A stretch of DNA of 64,000 bases from Myxococcus qinghaiensis (GTDB taxonomy: Bacteria > Myxococcota > Myxococcia > Myxococcales > Myxococcaceae). A program made the translations under genes and the position numbers. The stretch covers positions 1-64,000 of the forward strand of contig NZ_JAKCFA010000025.1 in assembly GCF_024198215.1 (NCBI RefSeq), written 5' to 3'. Positions 42,838 to 51,456 of this stretch are shown piece after piece. The notes under the pieces were generated by a model. It saw only the letters and a list, made by a program, of their open reading frames with translations, did no database searches and was not told where the DNA came from. Within the stretch, counting starts at the first letter, position 1; every line of letters begins with the position of its first letter.

Positions 42838-44175
42838 ATGAGGAAGCCCATGCACATGCGTGTCTTATGGATGACCCTGGCTTGCACCGCCGTCCTGTCC
42901 ATCGCCGGAACAGCTCGAGCCCAGGACGCCGTCCCCAGCGAAGACCCCACCGGAGACCTCACTGAAGACCTCACTGGAGACCCTGCCGCCAAGGGGCAGC
43001 AATCCGTGCCCCGCGAACCAGGACCCAATCCCAACGGAGAGCCGCTGGAGACGGCGCCGCCCAACGTGACGGAGTTCGACCCGGCCTTCCCCGGCCAGAC
43101 GCGTGCGCCCGCCGTGCATTCTCAGACGCGCTATCAGGTCACCGTGGTCGCCACCAACTTCAACTACCCCTGGGCCGTCGCCTTCCTGCCGGACCGGCGC
43201 ATGCTGGTGACGGAGAAGCCCACCGGGAAGCTCTTCATCGTCACGCCCCAGGGCGTGAAGTCCGCGCCCGTCGCGGGGCTGCCTCCCGTGGACGGCCGCG
43301 ACCAGGGCGGCCTGCTCGACGTGGAGGTCGCCCCCGACTTCGCCACGAGCCGCCTCATCTACTGGACCTATTACGAACCGCGCGAGGGCGGCAACGGGCT
43401 CGCGGTGGCACGCGCCAAGCTCAAGGACGGCTCGCAGCCGCGCATCGAGGCGCTCACCGTCATCTTCCGCATGAAGCCCACCTTGAACTCCGTGCTGCAC
43501 GCGGGAGGCCGCCTCGTGTTCGCCCGCGACGGCACCCTCTTCGTCACCCTGGGCGAGCGCTCCATCCTCACCGGCCGCGTCCAGGCCCGACAGCTCAACA
43601 GCCACCTCGGCAAGACTGTCCGCATCAACACCAACGGCACCGTGCCCGCCAACAACCCCTTCGTGAACACCTCCGGCGCGCGGCCGGAAATCTATTCGCT
43701 GGGCCACCGCAACGTCCTCGCCGCCGCGCTCGATGCCCAGGGCCGGCTCTGGGAGGTCGAGATGGGACCGCTCGGCGGCGACGAGCTGAACCTCGTCAGG
43801 TCGGGCAAGGACTACGGCTGGCCCACCATCGGATATGGCAAGGAGTACTCCGGCCAGCCCATCCACAAGAGCTCCCAGGGCCCGGGCATGGAACAGCCCG
43901 TCTACTACTGGGACCCCGTGATTTCCCCCTCTGGGTTGACCATCTACTCGGGGAACCTCTTCCCTGAATGGAAGGGCAACTTCTTCATCGGCGGCCTGTC
44001 CAGCCATGCCCTTATCCGACTCGTGGTGAAGAACGACCGCGTGGTGGGCGAGGAGCGCTTGAAGCCCGCGGGGAACGCTCGGGTGCGCGACGTCGTCCAA
44101 GGCCCCGAGGGCGCGCTCTACCTCCTCACCGACGCGCCGAACGGACGGCTGCTCAAGCTGACCCCTCGCCCCTGA
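42838..44175 (+). CDS. PQQ-dependent sugar dehydrogenase-like protein (GSDH family), secreted
   Basis: 445 residues from the ATG at 42838; ATGs at 42850 and 42856, each after AGGAAG, are as good. The signal peptide (LWMTLACTAVLSIAGTARA) exports it. Residues 20-75 are a flexible acidic linker with repeated DLTGDP. The six-bladed propeller shows family landmarks: NFNYPWAVAFLPDRRMLVTE, DQGGLLDVEVAPDF, HAGGRLVFARDGTLFVTLGE, LGKTVRINTNG, SLGHRNVLA (with the catalytic-type His), EVEMGPLGGDELNLV and NYGW-like KDYGWPTIGYG. Soluble aldose dehydrogenases of this family oxidise sugars in the periplasm with bound PQQ. The substrate is not predictable, and no PQQ synthesis genes are in the window. Confidence 0.9.
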   Translation: MRKPMHMRVLWMTLACTAVLSIAGTARAQDAVPSEDPTGDLTEDLTGDPAAKGQQSVPREPGPNPNGEPLETAPPNVTEFDPAFPGQTRAPAVHSQTRYQVTVVATNFNYPWAVAFLPDRRMLVTEKPTGKLFIVTPQGVKSAPVAGLPPVDGRDQGGLLDVEVAPDFATSRLIYWTYYEPREGGNGLAVARAKLKDGSQPRIEALTVIFRMKPTLNSVLHAGGRLVFARDGTLFVTLGERSILTGRVQARQLNSHLGKTVRINTNGTVPANNPFVNTSGARPEIYSLGHRNVLAAALDAQGRLWEVEMGPLGGDELNLVRSGKDYGWPTIGYGKEYSGQPIHKSSQGPGMEQPVYYWDPVISPSGLTIYSGNLFPEWKGNFFIGGLSSHALIRLVVKNDRVVGEERLKPAGNARVRDVVQGPEGALYLLTDAPNGRLLKLTPRP

Positions 44176-44401
44176 GCCCAGGCGTCGGGAGGGGGGCCCG
44201 CGCGGACGTGCGCGCAGCCACCCGGAACCCCAGCGGACGGCTGGGCGACAAATGTGTTTCCAGTCGGCGCCAGACGGCCCGGGAAGCGGACAAACCGGCC
44301 GATCCATTTGACTTTAGGGTCGGACGGAACAACAGATGGGCGCGCGAGTTGGCAACCGGGTTACTGACACCCGTCACCCACTTCCCCCCAGGCTTCCCTT
44401 C

Positions 44402-45112
44402 ATGATGCTTTCCCTCCTCCTGGCCCAGACAGGGCAACCCGAGCTCGGCTGGCTCAGCAGCAAGCTGCTCGGCGTCACGCTCACCTCCGCCGAGTGGGTC
44501 CTCTGGATTCTGGTCGTCCTCTCCGTGCTCTCCATCGCCATCATGCTGGAGCGCACGGTGTACTTCGCCCGCAACCGCCTCCCTGACTCGGAGGCCCTCG
44601 CGGTGCAGCTCGCGCGCGGCGACTTCGAGGCGGCGCGCAAGGCAGTCCAGGGCCGCACGGGCATGGAGGCCGCCATCATCCGCGAGGCGCTCGCCTCCGC
44701 CCCGCAGGGCGCGGACACCGTGGAGCAGGTGATTGCGTCCACCATGTCCCGCGAGCGTCCCCAGTACGAGCGCTTCCTGTCCTTCCTCGGCACGCTGGGC
44801 AACAACGCCCCGTTCATCGGCCTGTTCGGCACGGTGCTCGGCATCATCAAGGCGTTCCACGACTTGGGCTCCGCCAACGTGAAGGGCGCGGCGATTCAGC
44901 AGACGGTGATGGCCGGCATCTCCGAGGCGCTCGTCGCCACCGCCGTGGGTCTGGCCGTCGCGATTCCCGCCGTCGTCGCCTTCAACATCTTCAACCGTCA
45001 GCTCAAGACGCTCACCAGCCGCGCCAACGCCCTGGGCTACGCGCTGGTGGGCAGCATGCGCGCCGAGGGCCGCACGCCTGACGCGGCCGCTCGCACGGCG
45101 GAGGGCCGCTAG
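44402..45112 (+). CDS. exbB: ExbB/TolQ-family proton channel subunit
   Basis: 236 residues with three membrane helices (WVLWILVVLSVLSIAIML; FLSFLGTLGNNAPFIGLFGT; ALVATAVGLAVAIPAVVAFN). The motif FIGLFGTVLGIIKAFHDLG and ISEALVATAVGLAVAIPA are diagnostic for MotA/TolQ/ExbB. ExbB forms the pentameric inner-membrane channel that, with ExbD, turns proton flow into force on TonB. First gene of exbB-exbD-tonB, 3 bases from exbD. A TTTGACTTTAGGG stretch 90 bases upstream may include a -35 element. Confidence 0.94.
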   Translation: MMLSLLLAQTGQPELGWLSSKLLGVTLTSAEWVLWILVVLSVLSIAIMLERTVYFARNRLPDSEALAVQLARGDFEAARKAVQGRTGMEAAIIREALASAPQGADTVEQVIASTMSRERPQYERFLSFLGTLGNNAPFIGLFGTVLGIIKAFHDLGSANVKGAAIQQTVMAGISEALVATAVGLAVAIPAVVAFNIFNRQLKTLTSRANALGYALVGSMRAEGRTPDAAARTAEGR

Positions 45113-45115
45113 CCC

Positions 45116-45550
45116 ATGGCCGGAGGCGCACAGCAGGACGACGAGGAAATCACCGGCATCAACGTCACCCCGCTGGTGGACATCGTGCTGGTGCTGCTCA
45201 TCATCTTCATGGTGACGGCCAACTTCATCGTCCGCGAGACGGTGGAGGTGGACCTGCCCCGCGCGGCCAACGGCGGCGAGACGGTGCAGGGGCTCGTCAA
45301 CGTGGTGCTCGACAAGGAGGGCAAGCTCTACTTCGACGGCGCCGCCGTCAGCGAGACGGACCTCCGGGCGAAGGTCGCCGAGGCCATCGCCAAGGACAAG
45401 GACACCCGCGCCATCATCAGCGCCGACCAGAGCATCGCGTACGGACAGGTGATGCGGCTCATCGACACGGTGAAGGGCCAGGGCATCGCCAAGTTCGCGC
45501 TCAACATCGAGAAGGACGTGGCCCCCGCGGCCGCGCCCGCCACACCCTGA
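45116..45550 (+). CDS. exbD: ExbD/TolR-family protein
   Basis: 144 residues. The N-terminal membrane helix contains the conserved Asp (INVTPLVDIVLVLLIIFMVT), the proton-carrying residue within the ExbB pore. The periplasmic domain reads VEVDLPRAANGG, LYFDGAAVSETDLRAKV and IISADQSIAYGQVMRLIDTV. It sits between exbB and tonB in a tight operon and forms the motor's mobile subunit. Confidence 0.95.
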   Translation: MAGGAQQDDEEITGINVTPLVDIVLVLLIIFMVTANFIVRETVEVDLPRAANGGETVQGLVNVVLDKEGKLYFDGAAVSETDLRAKVAEAIAKDKDTRAIISADQSIAYGQVMRLIDTVKGQGIAKFALNIEKDVAPAAAPATP

Positions 45551-45565
45551 CGCAAGGCCCAGCGC

Positions 45566-46369
45566 ATGAGCCAGGCGGCCGTCGACACCTCTCCTCCCCT
45601 GTTCCCCCGCCGTGAGCGCTCGCTCAGGGTGGTGGGCATCTTCCTCTTCGTGTCGCTGGTGCTGCACGGCGTGGGGTTCTGGTACCTGCACCTCATGGCC
45701 GAGCGCCCACGCCCCGTCGTCCAGCGCCCGGTGGAGCTGGTGATGGTGGAGGTCCAGAAGCCGCCTCCGCCGCCTCCTCCCGAGGAGAAGAAGGAGGAGC
45801 CCAAGCCGCCTCCGCCCAAGCCCAAGGCGGTGAAGCCGCCGCCCATCAAGGTGGCGGAAGCGCCCAAGCCCCAGCCGCCTCCGCAGGAGCAGCTGCCGCC
45901 TCCTCCCAACGAGCCGCCGCCCACGCCGCAGGCCAAGCCGCCGCCGCTCGTGGTGGGCATGACGATGTCCTCCACCACCAGCGCGGGCTCGTTCGCCGCG
46001 CCCGTGGGCAACACGGCCTACGGCAAGGCGGAGGGCACCGCGAAGGACCCCAAGGACGTGAAGGGCTACTCCGCGCCCAAGTACACGCCCATCTACCAGG
46101 TGGACTCCGAGCCCACCGTGGCCTCCGAGGTGAAGGTCCCCTACCCGGAAGAGGCCCGTCGCGCCGGCATCGAAGGCACGGTGACGCTGTCCATCACCAT
46201 CGACAACGAGGGCCGCGTCGTCGCCGCCAAGGTGCTCTCCGGGCCCGGCTACGGCCTGAATGAAGCAGCGCGCGACGCCATCAAGCGCTTCCGCTTCAAG
46301 CCCGCCATCAAGAAGGGCGAGGCCGTCTCCACGGAGATGAAGTACTCGTACACGTTCCTCCTGGACTGA
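45566..46369 (+). CDS. tonB: Energy transducer TonB
   Basis: 267 residues. One N-terminal membrane helix (VVGIFLFVSLVLHGVGFWYL) is followed by a periplasm-spanning Pro/Lys/Glu-rich rod of about 100 residues (PPPPPPEEKKEEPKPPPPKP) and a C-terminal TonB fold (VPYPEEARRAGIEGTVTLSI; AARDAIKRFRFKPAIKKGE). The conserved membrane histidine (LHG) is present. It transmits ExbBD force to outer-membrane receptors such as the Oar-like protein encoded at 58-61 kb. The gene ends before a bidirectional hairpin. Confidence 0.95.
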   Translation: MSQAAVDTSPPLFPRRERSLRVVGIFLFVSLVLHGVGFWYLHLMAERPRPVVQRPVELVMVEVQKPPPPPPPEEKKEEPKPPPPKPKAVKPPPIKVAEAPKPQPPPQEQLPPPPNEPPPTPQAKPPPLVVGMTMSSTTSAGSFAAPVGNTAYGKAEGTAKDPKDVKGYSAPKYTPIYQVDSEPTVASEVKVPYPEEARRAGIEGTVTLSITIDNEGRVVAAKVLSGPGYGLNEAARDAIKRFRFKPAIKKGEAVSTEMKYSYTFLLD

Positions 46370-46376
46370 CGCACCC

Positions 46377-46412
46377 CGGGCCCGCCTCCCTCTCACCGGA
46401 GGGGCGGGCCCG
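46377..46412. terminator. Bidirectional terminator between tonB and the marR-type gene
   Basis: CGGGCCCGCCTCC pairs with GGAGGGGCGGGCCCG (2-base bulge) around an 8-base loop, between two convergent stop codons. Confidence 0.75.
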
Positions 46413-46420
46413 CGCGCGTG

Positions 46421-46918
46421 TCACTGCGGACGCAGCGCCCGGCGCATGATGTCGCGCAGCGCGCGCAGGTCATCGTCCGACAGCGAGGCGATGAGCTCCG
46501 GCGGCTCCGCCAGTCGCGCCAGGAGCCGCTCTCGCAGCGCCACTCCGGACTCCGTCAGCACCAGCATCTTCACGCGCCGGTCCTGCTCGCTGCTGCGCCG
46601 CTCCACCAGCCCCCGCGCCTCCATGCGGTCCACCAGGCCGGTGACGTTGGACGCGTCACACGACAGGTAGTTGGCCAGCGTGCTCATCGCCAGCGGGCCC
46701 TCGCCGAGCTGACGCACCACGTGCGCCTGCACCGGGGACAGCTCGAACTCCGCCGCCAGCGCGGGGAAGTTCCTCATGTGGGCGTGCATCAGCTCGAACA
46801 GCAGCGTCCACGCCTGCTTGGGCAGGTCCCCCGGCTCGTCCCCCCGGGCCTCCGGCCCGGAGTGCGGTGACTTGCCCCGTCGCTCCAGATTTTCGCTGCT
46901 TCCACTCATGTCCCTCAT
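46421..46918 (-). CDS. MarR family transcriptional regulator
   Basis: 165 residues from the ATG at 46918 (46909 is an alternative). The winged-helix domain is clear: LSPVQAHVVRQLGEGPLAMS, TLANYLSCDASNVTGLVDRM (recognition helix) and RRSSEQDRRVKMLVLTESG (wing). A single cysteine sits in the recognition region (LSCDASN). It is divergent from a TolC-like efflux gene across an AT-rich region with inverted repeats, the classic layout of a MarR repressor controlling an efflux system and itself. Confidence 0.94.
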   Translation of the reverse strand: MRDMSGSSENLERRGKSPHSGPEARGDEPGDLPKQAWTLLFELMHAHMRNFPALAAEFELSPVQAHVVRQLGEGPLAMSTLANYLSCDASNVTGLVDRMEARGLVERRSSEQDRRVKMLVLTESGVALRERLLARLAEPPELIASLSDDDLRALRDIMRRALRPQ

Positions 46919-46945
46919 GGTAATTCACCCCCATTACCTAAACAA

Positions 46946-46965
46946 TTGACTTCATCAACTATTGA
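46946..46965. promoter_or_regulatory. Candidate MarR operator and overlapping divergent promoters
   Basis: TTGACTTCATCAA (46946-46958) is an inverted repeat with 4-base arms. TCAACTATTGA (46955-46965) is a second one sharing the TCAA half. TTGACT also fits a -35 box for the efflux gene, and TTGATG on the other strand, 16 bases before TAATGG, fits the regulator gene. The patch is AT-rich and 28 bases from the regulator's start. Confidence 0.5.
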
Positions 46966-47227
46966 GGGTTACTACATTCCGGAGCTTCCAAAATCGAACG
47001 ACATGGCCTATGTGGGGCCGACTCGAAACAGGACCGTGGAAGAAGCCATGCGCTGGCGGATGACCTTCATAAGAGCCGGTGCGGCCCTTCGCGCTGAATT
47101 CCTGACGTTCATGACGCGCTCGGGCAAGAAGCCCGGGACGCGGACCCAAGACACAACCCGTAGCAAGTCCACCTAGGACCCATGGGGCTCGCGCCGGCGC
47201 GGACCCCACGAGGAGGCAGAGGCGGTT

Positions 47228-48655
47228 ATGAGCTCACTTCTGGCGTTGACCCTGGCGGCCACCCTGGCCGCGGCACCGCCCCCCGTGTTGACCCTGGAAG
47301 ACGCACTCATCCAGGCGCGTAAGGAGAACCTGGACCTGAAGGCGGCGCAGGCGCGCCTGCGTCAGGCGGACACCGCGTCCCGCAAGGCGTGGGCCGGCTA
47401 TCTGCCCACCATCGCCGTGGGCGCGGCCATCATCCGCAACTCCAACGCGGCCGTCATTCCTCCCGGCCCCCTGGGCCCCGAGCCGGTGGTCATCCAGCCG
47501 CTGGTGCAGCGGCAGTTCCAGGCGGAGCTGCGCCAGGCCATCATCGCGCCCCAGCTGTGGGCGGGCATCCAGGCGGCCTACAAGAGCGAGACGGTCGCCG
47601 CGCTCAACGTGGAGCAGGCGCGCCGCGAAATCCTCTTCGGCGTGGCGCAGGCGTACTACGGCGCCGCCGCGCAGGCCCAGGCCGTGACGGTGCAGGAGCG
47701 GCTGGTGGAGCTCAACGGCGCTCGCGCGAAGGACACCAAGGTCCGCTTCGACGCCGGCACGGTGACGCGCGTGGCGCTGCTGCGCGCCGAGCAGGATTTG
47801 TCCCGCGCGGAGCAGGACCTCATCCGCGCCCGCAACGCGCTGGCGTCCGCGAAGCTGGTGCTGGCCACGCTGCTGGCGCTGGACAGCGCGGACTTCGAGG
47901 TGGCCCCGCCGCCGGAGCCGCAGGTGCCGGTGAAGACGGAGTCGGACGTGCTGGTGCAGCGCTCGCTGGAGCAGCGCGCGGACGTGGCCGCGGCCCGTGA
48001 GACGACGGAGCTGGCGCGCATCAACAAGCGCGGCGTGTTGTTCAGCTACCTGCCCACCGTGGGCCTCACCGGCACCTGGCGCATCGCCAACGCCGCGGGC
48101 TTCGCGGGCCGGGCGGACGTGTGGCTCATCACCCTGGGCGCCAACTGGACGCTGTGGGATGGCGGTCTGCGCGAGGCCAACCTCACGGAGTCCTCCGCGC
48201 GCATCGTCGAGGCCCAGGCCAACGCCCGCAAGGCGGAGCTGACGGCGCGCGAGGAAGTGAAGCGCTCGCAGCTGGATTTGGAGAGCGCCCTGGCCAACCG
48301 CCTCAAGGCGGAGCAGACGGTGGAGCTGGCGCGTGAGTCCCAGCGCCTCACCGACGTCTCCTTCAAGGCCGGCGTGGCCACGTACCTGGAAGTGGCGGAC
48401 GCGAACACCGCGCTGACCAGCGCCGAAATCGGCCTGGTGAGCGAGCGCCTCCAGGCCTCGGTCGCCGCGCTGCGCCTGCTGCGCTCGGTGGGTGCGTTCG
48501 AGGCCCGCCCGCTCGACTCTGATTTGAAGGACGAGACGGCGGTGCCGCCCACCGTGCAGCCCCTGCCTGGCGCGACGGAGCAGAACCCGGCGGGGATGCA
48601 GGTGCCGCCGGACGCGCAGCTCGAGCAGCAGAAGCAGCCCGCGCAGCAGCCGTAA
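47228..48655 (+). CDS. TolC-family outer membrane efflux protein
   Basis: 475 residues. A signal peptide (LLALTLAATLAAAPPP) is followed by the two internally repeated helical hairpins of TolC-like proteins (LTLEDALIQARKENLDLKAA; RLRQADTASRKAWAGYLPTI; the second half begins at DVAAARETTELARINKRG and has VATYLEVADANTALTSAEI). It forms the outer-membrane duct of type I or tripartite efflux systems. No inner-membrane pump or adaptor is adjacent. The C-terminal 40 residues are Pro/Gln-rich. About 300 bases separate it from the MarR gene; I see no convincing gene between them. Confidence 0.93.
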   Translation: MSSLLALTLAATLAAAPPPVLTLEDALIQARKENLDLKAAQARLRQADTASRKAWAGYLPTIAVGAAIIRNSNAAVIPPGPLGPEPVVIQPLVQRQFQAELRQAIIAPQLWAGIQAAYKSETVAALNVEQARREILFGVAQAYYGAAAQAQAVTVQERLVELNGARAKDTKVRFDAGTVTRVALLRAEQDLSRAEQDLIRARNALASAKLVLATLLALDSADFEVAPPPEPQVPVKTESDVLVQRSLEQRADVAAARETTELARINKRGVLFSYLPTVGLTGTWRIANAAGFAGRADVWLITLGANWTLWDGGLREANLTESSARIVEAQANARKAELTAREEVKRSQLDLESALANRLKAEQTVELARESQRLTDVSFKAGVATYLEVADANTALTSAEIGLVSERLQASVAALRLLRSVGAFEARPLDSDLKDETAVPPTVQPLPGATEQNPAGMQVPPDAQLEQQKQPAQQP

Positions 48656-48664
48656 GGTGTCACC

Positions 48665-48693
48665 GTCCGGCGCCTGAAACCCAGGCGCCGGAC
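48665..48693 (+). terminator. Terminator after the TolC-like gene
   Basis: Perfect 12-bp stem GTCCGGCGCCTG / CAGGCGCCGGAC with a 5-base loop, 9 bases after the stop. A second, weaker stem (CGGGGC / GCCCCG) follows. Confidence 0.8.
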
Positions 48694-48797
48694 CGAACGC
48701 CCCCCCGGGGCGGTGGCGAGCCCCGCTTGTGAGGCACGTCCACCGACCCCACCCTCGGAAGGAAGACAGCAGCACCCCTTTTTCCGAGGAGGTCATC

Positions 48798-49010
48798 ATG
48801 GCGGAAGGTTCGTGGGGCAACTGCAAGAGTTGTCGCTACTTCGCCAGCGGCAACGCCAATCCCAGTGACAACGAGACACAACGCTGCATGCAGGCGGACC
48901 TGAGCGCGTACGACCTGAAGGTCTCTGGCGCCAGCGGCTGCAATGCGTTCGAGGCCCGCACCGGCGTCGGACTCCCGCAGCAGCAGGAACCCGTCCAGCC
49001 GGCGCACTGA
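48798..49010 (+). CDS. Small protein with four cysteines, possible metal-binding
   Basis: 70 residues from the ATG at 48798, preceded by GAGGAGG. No signal peptide. The cysteines lie in CKSCRYF, RCMQADL and SGCNAFE, a CxxC-x17-C-x16-C layout that could bind zinc or an iron-sulphur centre. The C-terminus is Gln/Pro-rich. It resembles small benzylsuccinate-synthase-subunit-like or rubredoxin-like proteins only superficially. No family recognised. Monocistronic. Confidence 0.78.
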   Translation: MAEGSWGNCKSCRYFASGNANPSDNETQRCMQADLSAYDLKVSGASGCNAFEARTGVGLPQQQEPVQPAH

Positions 49011-49035
49011 CACCGGCCAGGGGTTCCCGTCGAGA

Positions 49036-49062
49036 CTTCGTGGAGCACGAGACTCCACGAAG
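49036..49062. terminator. Bidirectional terminator between 48798 and 49710 genes
   Basis: Perfect 10-bp stem CTTCGTGGAG / CTCCACGAAG with a 7-base loop between convergent genes. A second palindrome ACGGCCTGTCAGGCCGT (49067-49083) overlaps the last codons of the reverse-strand gene. Confidence 0.78.
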
Positions 49063-49074
49063 CAAGACGGCCTG

Positions 49075-49710
49075 TCAGGCCGTGACTTCGCTCGACTCCA
49101 ACCGCCCCACCCCAGGCAGGAAGCGCCCCACCCGCGCCGCGTACTCGCGATACGCCGGGCCGTGCAGCCGCGCGAGGTGCTCCTCCTCCAGCCTGACTTG
49201 AAGAGACACGAGCAGCACGTAGTCGGCGCACGCCATCCACGTCCACGCGCTCGGCGTCACGCAAGCCATCCCCACCACCACCCACAACATGCCCGCGAAG
49301 ATGGGATTGCGGACGACGGAGAACAGACCGTCCGTCACCAGCGCCGTGGGCTCCCGGTCGATGCCGATGCGCCACGAGGCGCCCATCTGCACCTGGGCCA
49401 CCAGCACGAGGACGAGCCCCGCGGCCATCATCGCCCAGCCCAGCCACCGGACGGCGTCGGGCACGGGCCACACGCCGAGCCGTCCCGAGCCCAGCGCCGC
49501 GTACAGCGCGCTCCAGGCCGTCAGCCCGAGGATGAACAGACCCATGCACACGCCGATGACGCGCTGGAAGGGATTGGCGCGGCGGTGCAGCACGAAGCCC
49601 GCGCTCCCCGTGCGGCGGCGCAGCCGCGCGGTGGGCAGCACCAGGGCAAAGAGCAGGAAGGCGACGGCGCTGACAGGCAGCGCGAGGCGGTGGAGGGATT
49701 CGGTGTCCAT
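49075..49710 (-). CDS. Isoprenylcysteine carboxyl methyltransferase-like membrane protein
   Basis: 211 residues with about five membrane helices (LPVSAVAFLLFALVLPTA; VIGVCMGLFILGLTAWSALY; WLGWAMMAAGLVLVLVAQV). The SAM-binding C-terminal signature of ICMT/PEMT proteins is present: LVTDGLFSVVRNPIFAGMLW, then RLEEEHLARLHGPAYREYAA with RVGRFLP. It should methylate a small lipid or protein thiol/carboxyl at the inner membrane. It lies 90 bases downstream of the CorE-like sigma gene, and genes of this family are common neighbours of metal-responsive sigma factors. Substrate unknown. Confidence 0.88.
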   Translation of the reverse strand: MDTESLHRLALPVSAVAFLLFALVLPTARLRRRTGSAGFVLHRRANPFQRVIGVCMGLFILGLTAWSALYAALGSGRLGVWPVPDAVRWLGWAMMAAGLVLVLVAQVQMGASWRIGIDREPTALVTDGLFSVVRNPIFAGMLWVVVGMACVTPSAWTWMACADYVLLVSLQVRLEEEHLARLHGPAYREYAARVGRFLPGVGRLESSEVTA

Positions 49711-49800
49711 GGGCGTCCTCGACGAAGGGGGGCGAGCACCCGCCCGCCCCTGACGCCCGGGCTGACGCTCGGACTCCGCGCGGCATTACACCGGCATTCG

Positions 49801-50370
49801 TCAGGGACTCCCGGTGACGCGGGGGCGGCCCGGCTCGCAGGCGCAGTCCACGCAGCCGTGGGTGCAGCAGGTGCCGCACAGTTCGATGAGGCGCCGGCCC
49901 AGGGCCTGCCGGGCGCGGTGCAGGCGGACGGCGGCGTTGTTCGCGGTGAGGCCTTCCTCGCGGGCGAATGTCGTCACGCTGGTGCCCTCCAGGTCCACGC
50001 GGCGGATGGCGGCCGAGTACTCGGGCTTGAGCGTGTCCGTCAGTCCCGCCACGCACGCGCACACGGAGGACTCCAGTTCCTCGGTGTCCTCCGTGGAGCG
50101 GGGGGCCTCTGCGTCCTCGGCGGCCAGGACGCGCTCCTCGCGGCGAGCGCGGCGGTGGCGGTCCACCAGCACGTTGCGCAGCAGCCGGTAGAACCAGGCC
50201 ACCGCGCTCTCCTCATCGCGAAGGCCCTCGCCCTTCTCCAGCCCCTTCACCAGGGCGAGTTGGAGGACCTCCTCGGCCTCCTCGGGGCTGCCCACGCGCG
50301 GGGCGAGGAACGCGAGGAAGCGGCGCCGCTGGGCGACCAGGGTCTCCACGACGCGCGCGTCCAGGCTCAT
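49801..50370 (-). CDS. CorE-like ECF sigma factor with C-terminal cysteine-rich metal sensor
   Basis: 189 residues. Region 2 (FLAFLAPRVGSPEEAEEVLQ; VAWFYRLLRNVLVDRHRR) and region 4 (LKPEYSAAIRRVDLEGTSVT; EEGLTANNAAVRLHRARQAL) are intact. The C-terminal tail CGTCCTHGCVDCAC carries six cysteines (165, 168, 169, 173, 176, 178) and a histidine. This matches the cysteine-rich domain of the CorE group (ECF44), in which copper or cadmium/zinc binding controls activity without an anti-sigma factor. Two more cysteines lie in SSVCACV. It starts 7 bases after the Rieske gene and probably controls its own operon. The metal cannot be told from sequence. Confidence 0.92.
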   Translation of the reverse strand: MSLDARVVETLVAQRRRFLAFLAPRVGSPEEAEEVLQLALVKGLEKGEGLRDEESAVAWFYRLLRNVLVDRHRRARREERVLAAEDAEAPRSTEDTEELESSVCACVAGLTDTLKPEYSAAIRRVDLEGTSVTTFAREEGLTANNAAVRLHRARQALGRRLIELCGTCCTHGCVDCACEPGRPRVTGSP

Positions 50371-50377
50371 ACGGCCC

Positions 50378-51433
50378 TCAGCCTACCGCCTCGCGGGCGA
50401 GCGCCACGGGCGACTCCTCGTCCGAGGAGGGGCGCTGCTGATGGAAGTAGATGCGCTCCATCAGCCGGCGCTGGTGCACGAGCGGCTTGTCGTAGCGGTC
50501 CAGGCGCATGCCCTTGTGGCTGTAGGGCGTTGCCGCGACGGTGGGGATGAAGCGCGCGTCGTCGACGACCTCCCAGCGGGTGAGCTCCATGGCCACGCGG
50601 GCCGCCACCGGCAGGAAGGGCATGAGCAGCGGCTGCACGCAGCGCAGGAAGGAGAAGACATGCAGGCGCGTCGTCTTCGCCGTCTCCGGTACGAAGAAGA
50701 TGTTGGCGCGGGTGATGAAGGGACGCTGCTTGCCGGTGGGGGATTCCCAGCTCACGGTGTACTGGCTGTGCACCGGGTCGAAGCGCGTCACCCACTCGTT
50801 GCGGAACAGGTCGCCGTCGCGCACGCCCAACAGCTTCATCAGCGCCGCGGGCCGCTGCGGGGCGAGGTAGCGCACCTCGGTGTGGTCCTCGCGGTTGTGC
50901 GCCTCGAACTGCACCTGGCTCGCGTGAGGGTCATCCCAGCCCAGGCGGGTGTGGACGTAGGGCGTGTGCTCGTCCTCGCTGAAGTTGTCGAGCGCGACGT
51001 GCAGCGGGGCCTCGAAGAGGACGGAGAAGCTGCCTCCGAAGAGGTAGCCGTCGGTGGCGGGCAGCTCCGGCAGCGCGGACAGCGGCGTGTCTTTGTGGGC
51101 GAGCCACAGATAGCCCCGGTGCTCCACCACCTGGAAGCTGCTCACATTGCAGTGACGCAGCTCCGGCTGGCTGGGATTGGCGCCCTGTCCCTGCGCGTCG
51201 AAGCGCCAGCCATGGTACGGGCACTGGAGCCGCCCATCGGGACGCACGCGGCCCTTGGAGAGCGGCGCGAAGCGGTGGGGACACTTGTCCGCGAGCGCCG
51301 CGGGGCGCCCCTCCGCGTCCCGGAAGAGGGCATAGGCGCGACCGGCCACCTCGACTCGGACGGGTTTCTTTCGGAGCGACGCGGCGGGGAGCACGGGATG
51401 GAAATGACGGAGGACATCAGGCAGTGGCTCCAT
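50378..51433 (-). CDS. Rieske-type non-haem iron oxygenase
   Basis: 351 residues from the ATG at 51433 (TTG at 51442 possible). The Rieske [2Fe-2S] motif is C51-x-H53 and C71-x2-H74 (CPHRFAPL, CPYHGW). The mononuclear iron site is in ALDNFSEDEHTPYVH, with H156 and H161 and acidic residues 153-155. It belongs to the Rieske oxygenase group that includes pheophorbide-a-oxygenase-like, vanillate-demethylase-like and sterol-desaturase-like enzymes. It needs a separate reductase, not seen here. It lies between a HAD phosphatase and a CorE-like sigma factor, all on one strand with gaps of 23 and 7 bases. Confidence 0.93.
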   Translation of the reverse strand: MEPLPDVLRHFHPVLPAASLRKKPVRVEVAGRAYALFRDAEGRPAALADKCPHRFAPLSKGRVRPDGRLQCPYHGWRFDAQGQGANPSQPELRHCNVSSFQVVEHRGYLWLAHKDTPLSALPELPATDGYLFGGSFSVLFEAPLHVALDNFSEDEHTPYVHTRLGWDDPHASQVQFEAHNREDHTEVRYLAPQRPAALMKLLGVRDGDLFRNEWVTRFDPVHSQYTVSWESPTGKQRPFITRANIFFVPETAKTTRLHVFSFLRCVQPLLMPFLPVAARVAMELTRWEVVDDARFIPTVAATPYSHKGMRLDRYDKPLVHQRRLMERIYFHQQRPSSDEESPVALAREAVG

Positions 51434-51456
51434 ACTTTCCAAGTATAGCGAGGGAC

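Noticed and set aside
47003..47176. 57-codon ORF between the marR-type and tolC-like genes (MAYVGPTRNRTVEEAMRWRM...)
   Set aside because: No ribosome-binding site, no recognisable pattern and it lies in the leader of the efflux gene. It may be chance.
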